From Roseivirga ehrenbergii (GTDB lineage Bacteria > Bacteroidota > Bacteroidia > Cytophagales > Cyclobacteriaceae): 64,000 nucleotides of DNA. Position 1 is the first letter of the stretch; the number at the start of each line of letters is the position of its first letter. Shown one piece after another: positions 59,867 to 64,000 of this stretch. The position numbers and the translations under genes were made by a program. The stretch spans positions 62,001-126,000 of the forward strand of contig NZ_LQZQ01000045.1 of assembly GCF_001593005.1 (NCBI RefSeq). Direction: 5' to 3'. The notes beneath the pieces are model-generated. The model was given only the letters and a program-made list of their open reading frames with translations. It was not told the DNA's origin and ran no database searches.

Positions 59867-60066
59867 TCCGTCTGTATCGCAGATTAGTTGGATTACGGGA
59901 TTACTCTGATTATAAGGTGGTGTAGAGAAGGTTTAGGCAGGCATCTGTGCTATCCTTTAATCCTTATCATCTGCGTTTCTACTTTTTTTGTCTGTATCGC
60001 AGATTAGTTGGATTTCGGGATTGCTCAAAGTGTTCTACCTAAAGCCCGCCTTTGTTGTGTGTTTCT
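59867..60066. repeat. repeat units on the right flank of the R-M operon
   Basis: This gene-free region between hsdM and mnmE contains a partial unit (59867-59939) and a nearly full unit (about 59940-60029). The first includes the 32-base segment identical to 50492-50523. The end, with GCCCGCCTTTGTTGTGTGTT at 60046-60065, also resembles 49670-49689 left of the GxxExxY gene. The remaining bases from 59654 to 59866 show nothing recognisable. Confidence 0.85.
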
Positions 60067-60073
60067 AATAGTT

Positions 60074-61453
60074 TTACTTTCCAATACAGAACTTGCTAAA
60101 AATATTCGCTAATAAATCATCGGTGGTGATTTCTCCGGTGATCTCACCGAGGTAATGGAGGCTTTGGCGAATGTCCATAGCGACAAAATCATTAGTCACT
60201 TGGTTATCAATACCTTCTATAACCGCAGTTAAAGCATTTTTAGTTTGTAGTAGGGAGTCGTAATGACGAATGTTGGTGACTACGGTATCGCCTTTTTTGA
60301 ACTTATCGAGGTTGACGAGTTCGAGGATACGTTCTTTGAGTTTTTCCACTTGCTCAGGGTCTTTGGCCGAAAGAAACAGCATATCGGAGTGTTGACCTTG
60401 AAGCGTTTCAATAAAGGCTGGATCGGCTTTGTCGAGTTTATTGGCGAGCTTTAAAAAGGGCACGCCAGCGTTTTCAAGTAGGTTAATTTCTTTGTTCACT
60501 TCCACAATAGATGTATCTGCCAAATCGAAAAGATAGATGATCAGCGAGGCGGTTTTCATTTTCGCTTGGGTACGCTCCACACCCATGGCTTCAATCACAT
60601 CGGTAGTCTCTCTCAAACCGGCCGTGTCGATAAAGCGGAAAGCGATGCCACCAATAATGATTTCGTCTTCGATAAAGTCGCGGGTAGTACCAGCAATGTC
60701 AGAGACTATGGCTTTTTCCTCATTCAGCAAGGCATTCAGCAGGGTAGACTTGCCTGCATTGGGTTTGCCCGCAATTACGGTCGGTACTCCGTTTTTGATC
60801 ACATTGCCCAAGTCAAAACTTTGGATCAGCGCATTGATCACTTTCAGAAGTCGGTTGACCAAATTCGTTAAATCTTCACGGCTGGCGAATTCTACATCTT
60901 CTTCGCCAAAATCGAGTTCAAGCTCAATCATGGAAGCAAAGTGAATCAGCTCTTCGCGCAAGCGTTTAATTTCATCAGAAAAACCACCACGCATCTGGTT
61001 AAGCGCGGTTTGGTGGGCTGCTTCCGAATCTGCATTGATTAAGTCGGCTACGGCTTCGGCTTGTGCCAAATCGAATTGGCCGTGCATAAAGGCGCGCTTG
61101 GTAAACTCACCCGGTTTGGCAGGTCGTGCCCCTTTACGGATTAACAACTGAATAATCTGGCGTATAATATAACTCGATCCGTGGCATGAAATCTCAATAA
61201 CGTTCTCTTTGGTAAAGGATTTTGGCGCAATGAAAAGCGAGATAAGCACTTCGTCTAGAATCTTATCACCATCGCGGATTGTGCCAAAATGAATCGTATG
61301 TGATTCCTGTTTCGTAAGATCTTTCCCCTTAAAAACCGTATTGGTAATGCTTATGGCTTCTTTTCCAGATAAACGGATTACGCCAATGGCACCCACGCCT
61401 TGTGGTGTAGCCAATGCAATAATGGTGTCTTCGTTTTGAGCTAGTGCGCGCAT
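60074..61453 (-). CDS. mnmE: tRNA modification GTPase MnmE
   Basis: 459 residues, complete. The N-terminal tetrahydrofolate-binding domain starts MRALAQNEDTIIALATPQGVGAIGVIRLSG. The inserted G domain has G1 GKPNAGKST (residues 229-237), the following DIAGTTRD and DTAGLRET, and NKLD (G4). The C-terminus is the conserved FCIGK with the Cys needed for activity. With MnmG it makes the 5-carboxymethylaminomethyl group on wobble U34 of tRNAs. It is a chromosomal housekeeping gene and marks the right border of the defence island. Confidence 0.97.
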   Translation of the reverse strand: MRALAQNEDTIIALATPQGVGAIGVIRLSGKEAISITNTVFKGKDLTKQESHTIHFGTIRDGDKILDEVLISLFIAPKSFTKENVIEISCHGSSYIIRQIIQLLIRKGARPAKPGEFTKRAFMHGQFDLAQAEAVADLINADSEAAHQTALNQMRGGFSDEIKRLREELIHFASMIELELDFGEEDVEFASREDLTNLVNRLLKVINALIQSFDLGNVIKNGVPTVIAGKPNAGKSTLLNALLNEEKAIVSDIAGTTRDFIEDEIIIGGIAFRFIDTAGLRETTDVIEAMGVERTQAKMKTASLIIYLFDLADTSIVEVNKEINLLENAGVPFLKLANKLDKADPAFIETLQGQHSDMLFLSAKDPEQVEKLKERILELVNLDKFKKGDTVVTNIRHYDSLLQTKNALTAVIEGIDNQVTNDFVAMDIRQSLHYLGEITGEITTDDLLANIFSKFCIGK

Positions 61454-61647
61454 AGGGCAAAGGTAATGTAATTTGATAATTAGGTATGCTCAAGTTGACT
61501 TCAAAACGATCTCTTTTGGCAACCTCTATATCTTCTGGATTATGTTGTGAAGAGATTTAGCAAATAACCTTCTCTGAGTTTCTGTTCAACCGTGAGTTTC
61601 ATTTCCGAATTTTCTTCGAAATGGTCTCTTTATCAATTGTAGCTTAA

Positions 61648-62307
61648 TCAAGCTTCAGAAAGTAAGATATTCTCCGCAACGGTGGGGGAAATGGTAATCG
61701 TTTTCTTGCCGTCAATGGTTATGTCTACCGAACCGTCAAACTCCATTCTGTCCACAATCTGTAATCTTGTACCGATGGAAATGCCCACCTTATCCAAATA
61801 CTTTAAAAACGAAGCACTGGAGCCATTCACGCCTACCACGATACTAGCAGTACCTACTGGAAGTTGAGCTATTGGGTCTTTACGCTTTTCTATCAGCTGA
61901 CCATTTTCATCAGGAATTGGGTCGCCATGCGGATCGAATTTAGGGAAGCCTAGAAACTCGTCCAGTCGCTGAAAGAGTAGGGGAGATTTGATGTGCTCTA
62001 ACTGTTCGGCCACTTCGTCCAATTGATCCCATTGAAAGTTGAGTTTTTCTACTAGAAAAACCTTCCAAATTCTGTGTTGACGAATGACATGCAGTGCTTT
62101 GATCTTACCCTTTTCCGAAATATTTACACCTCGGTATTTTTGGTAATCCACCATTCTCTTTTCAGAGAGTCGCTTAATCATGTCGCTTACGGAAGCAGGG
62201 GCGGTCTTCATTTCTTCTGCCAATGCGTTGGTATTCACAGGGCGCTTCCCAGCTTCTGAAAGATGGTAAATGGCCTTTAGATAATTCTCTTCGACAAAGC
62301 TTAACAT
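61648..62307 (-). CDS. DtxR/MntR-family metal-dependent regulator with FeoA-like domain
   Basis: 219 residues from the ATG at 62307 (MLSFVEENYLKAIYHLSEAG). A longer frame to 62349 has no family support at its N-terminus. The winged helix contains EEMKTAPASVSDMIKRLSEKRMVDYQKYRGVNISEKGK. The dimerisation/metal part has HRIWKVFLVEKLNFQWDQLDEVAEQLEHI, and the C-terminus is FeoA/SH3-like (SIGTRLQIVDRMEFDGSVDITIDG). It should respond to Mn2+ or Fe2+. Operator-like palindromes stand just upstream, so autoregulation is possible. The controlled transporter is not in the window. Confidence 0.92.
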   Translation of the reverse strand: MLSFVEENYLKAIYHLSEAGKRPVNTNALAEEMKTAPASVSDMIKRLSEKRMVDYQKYRGVNISEKGKIKALHVIRQHRIWKVFLVEKLNFQWDQLDEVAEQLEHIKSPLLFQRLDEFLGFPKFDPHGDPIPDENGQLIEKRKDPIAQLPVGTASIVVGVNGSSASFLKYLDKVGISIGTRLQIVDRMEFDGSVDITIDGKKTITISPTVAENILLSEA

Positions 62308-62358
62308 AAGAGTGTTTGGGGCTAAGGGTAATGATTGATTACAGTGCAAATATAGTAT

Positions 62359-62372
62359 TTAGATTGATCTAA
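62359..62372 (-). promoter_or_regulatory. operator-like palindrome 1 upstream of the DtxR-type gene
   Basis: TTAGATTGATCTAA is a perfect inverted repeat with two central bases (TTAGAT, TG, ATCTAA), 52-65 bases before the start codon at 62307. AT-rich palindromes of this kind suit MntR/DtxR-type repressors; the link is inferred from position. Confidence 0.55.
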
Positions 62373-62456
62373 TAAAAAAATATGCATCAGCTAAATTTAG
62401 TAAAAATGTATATTTGTGACTTATTTACAGTGAGTTGGTTTTTAATAAATTATTAT

Positions 62457-62470
62457 TTCGATTAATCTAA
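62457..62470 (-). promoter_or_regulatory. operator-like palindrome 2 upstream of the DtxR-type gene
   Basis: TTCGATTAATCTAA matches palindrome 1 except for two bases in the left half and one or two in the centre. It lies just after the stop of the glycosyltransferase gene, 98 bases from site 1, so it could be a distal operator. Confidence 0.42.
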
Positions 62471-62475
62471 ATATT

Positions 62476-63603
62476 TTAACCGCGAAATTGAGCTATGAAA
62501 TCGAGTAGCTTATATTCTTCACTTTCCCATAAACTAGATTTGGTGTTTCCTTGGGTATAGAAGCTAGTATTCTTCATTAAAGCGAGTGTCTCAGTAGGGT
62601 CGAAATGATTAGGGTTTATTGGTATGGCAGCATTGAATTCATTACAGAATTTAACCCAAGTAGGATTGTTCAAAAGGAGTATAGGGAGCTTATTGGCAGA
62701 GTATTCAAATAGACGCGTCAATATTTTGTCATCGTTTATACCATTGTTTGGTTTTTTGAGCACAAAGCCAAAGTCTGCGTTTTTGATTTCTTGAATAATC
62801 TGCTGGTGAGGAACAAGGAAGTCACCTCCAATTAGTTCTATGTAGTCTTTGTCCGAAATGGCTTCTTGAAGTTCTCTAAGATCTTTTTTGAGTGCACAGT
62901 ATCCAATAATTCGCAACCTTATGTTTGAATCAAGCTTATGAAGTTCATCAGTAATTTTAATGGCATCAAATACTCCGTTCGATGCTGAAATCGTTCCTGA
63001 ATATAGTAAAACGGTATTTTCTGAATTGGTTCTTGACTCGTTGTCAGCCACTTCAACGGGCATAAACTTGTTTTCAATCACGATGGATTTATGGGGAGGA
63101 ACAAAGCTCAATTGTTTAGTATAAACTCTTTCGGCCATGATAAAACCGTCAAAAAGAGGTTTGGTCATTAATTCTTTTGCTCTCACATAGGCTGCAATAA
63201 AAGGCCTAAGTATAGGATTGAAAACGTTAGTGTTTTGAATGTTTTTTACATAGTTTTCCCTCACATCATAGATAATTCGACCGCCAAATAATATTTTGTA
63301 TATAGATGTAACTATCAGTAATTCATGAGTATTACATATAATTACTTTAGGCTTTACTTTAATGTATGTTTTAAGGGTTTTGAACGGATTTGCAACTCTA
63401 TCGAAGGACATTCTTCCGAAGGGCCCGTGTGGGAAAAAATGAATTGAATTGTGGGTTAACGTATTTTTTGACGTAAAGCCTATGATATTAACCTCATATT
63501 CGTTTGTTTTCGCCAATGAAACGCCAAACTTCTCGTACATGCGAGAATCGTCAATCGGCTTTAACGTAGAAGCAATTAGAAGTTTGGTATTGTTCATGAA
63601 CAT
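62476..63603 (-). CDS. glycosyltransferase, GT-B type (family 4-like)
   Basis: 375 residues. The N-terminal domain begins LLIASTLKPIDDSRMYEKFGVSLAK, with ICNTHELLIVTSIYKILFGGRIIYDVREN. The C-terminal domain shows VLLYSGTISASNGVFDAIKI and the nucleotide-sugar site FGFVLKKPNNGINDDKILTRLFEYSANKLPIL, of the GT-B type with an E-x7-E-like motif. It transfers a sugar from an activated donor to an unknown acceptor, probably for a surface polysaccharide. No glycan cluster is seen around it. It is divergent from dapD with 29 bases between them. Confidence 0.85.
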   Translation of the reverse strand: MFMNNTKLLIASTLKPIDDSRMYEKFGVSLAKTNEYEVNIIGFTSKNTLTHNSIHFFPHGPFGRMSFDRVANPFKTLKTYIKVKPKVIICNTHELLIVTSIYKILFGGRIIYDVRENYVKNIQNTNVFNPILRPFIAAYVRAKELMTKPLFDGFIMAERVYTKQLSFVPPHKSIVIENKFMPVEVADNESRTNSENTVLLYSGTISASNGVFDAIKITDELHKLDSNIRLRIIGYCALKKDLRELQEAISDKDYIELIGGDFLVPHQQIIQEIKNADFGFVLKKPNNGINDDKILTRLFEYSANKLPILLLNNPTWVKFCNEFNAAIPINPNHFDPTETLALMKNTSFYTQGNTKSSLWESEEYKLLDFIAQFRG

Positions 63604-63632
63604 TCGAATTTATTGAAAATTTCTAATTACTA

Positions 63633-64000
63633 ATGGAGGCATTACAGAAGATCATTGAAGCGGCTTGGGACAACCGAGAATTATTAAAGGAGAAACAGAC
63701 GGTTTTGGCCGTAAAAACGGTGATCGAAGATCTTGATCGTGGCGATATAAGGGTCGCTGAACCGACTGCAGATGGCTGGAAAGTTAATGAATGGATCAAA
63801 AAAGCAGTGATTCTGTATTTCCCGTTGCAGAAAATGCAAACTATTGAAGTAGGTCCTTTCGAGTTTCATGATAAAATAAGGTTGAAAACTGGTTATGCGA
63901 GCAAGGGTATCCGTGTTGTACCGCATGCTGTGGCACGCTATGGTGCATACATTAGTAGCGGTGTAGTGATGATGCCGTCTTATGTGAATATTGGAGCATA
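63633..64000 (+). CDS. dapD: tetrahydrodipicolinate N-succinyltransferase (partial)
   Basis: The reading frame is open from ATG 63633 to the window edge, 122 residues. The N-terminal helical domain (MEALQKIIEAAWDNRELLKE) and the following GWKVNEWIKKAVILYFPL match DapD. The visible end (RVVPHAVARYGAYISSGVVMMPSYVNIGA) is the start of the left-handed beta-helix with hexapeptide repeats. The enzyme makes N-succinyl-2-amino-6-ketopimelate in lysine and peptidoglycan precursor synthesis. The C-terminus is outside the window. Confidence 0.95.
   Translation, partial: MEALQKIIEAAWDNRELLKEKQTVLAVKTVIEDLDRGDIRVAEPTADGWKVNEWIKKAVILYFPLQKMQTIEVGPFEFHDKIRLKTGYASKGIRVVPHAVARYGAYISSGVVMMPSYVNIGA

Noticed and set aside
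49616-60066. CRISPR array
   Set aside because: The repeats are irregularly spaced, long and divergent, with no spacers of constant length and no cas genes.
61454-61647. tRNA gene or other RNA between mnmE and the DtxR-type gene
   Set aside because: No cloverleaf or conserved TPsiC sequence could be found.

Overview
The window is chromosomal DNA from a Bacteroidota bacterium, most likely a marine or free-living member of the Cytophagales. Evidence for this is the type IX secretion (T9SS) sorting tail on a 3900-residue surface protein, LruC-, DUF4397- and YHYH-type lipoproteins, a BlaR1-type sensor fused to a TonB-like tail, reg_prop/Y_Y_Y hybrid kinases, TAnnTTTG-type -7 promoter boxes and moderate AT-richness. 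Genus is not determined.

Layout. 1-4007: an ECF sigma/anti-sigma pair (partial at the left edge), then a YceI / beta-barrel / YceI-like operon behind two FNR-type boxes. 4015-16156: housekeeping and signalling genes (cyanophycinase-like peptidase, SGNH hydrolase, SMC, BlaR1/BlaI with a double operator, DUF4159, CoA-type Nudix, a 7TMR-DISM hybrid kinase, LOG). 16533-33156: a one-protein two-component regulator with a LuxR-type output, followed by the giant T9SS surface protein and a 0.8-kb tail with duplicated terminators and palindromes. 33157-42712: small membrane and envelope proteins, an SCO1/YwqK/YHYH operon, a SRPBCC-GyrI fusion, a porin-like barrel and a DUF4397 lipoprotein. 42756-44527: a hipBA toxin-antitoxin locus with four spaced operators. 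44531-47693: cupin, Asp/Asn beta-hydroxylase and LruC protein. 47866-49606: promoter, TPP riboswitch, PnuT-type transporter and a flavin-dependent acyl-CoA-dehydrogenase-like enzyme. 49616-60066: a defence island bracketed by dispersed repeats, with a GxxExxY protein and a type I restriction-modification operon (hsdM, KAP NTPase, hsdS, hsdR). 60074-64000: MnmE, a DtxR/MntR-type regulator, a glycosyltransferase and the start of dapD.

The strongest candidate for an undescribed system is the type I R-M operon that carries, translationally coupled between hsdM and hsdS, a 1055-residue membrane KAP NTPase with a macro-like N-terminus and possible PUA/EVE-like segments. The island is bounded by direct repeats containing a 32-bp exact match, and hsdM itself contains an in-frame palindromic repeat. 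Other notable signals are the four-operator hipBA promoter, three shared CTACCC-N5-GGGTRG palindromes around the giant protein, and a riboswitch-controlled flavoenzyme next to pnuT.

All functional calls come from reading the sequence and knowledge of protein families; no database search was run.
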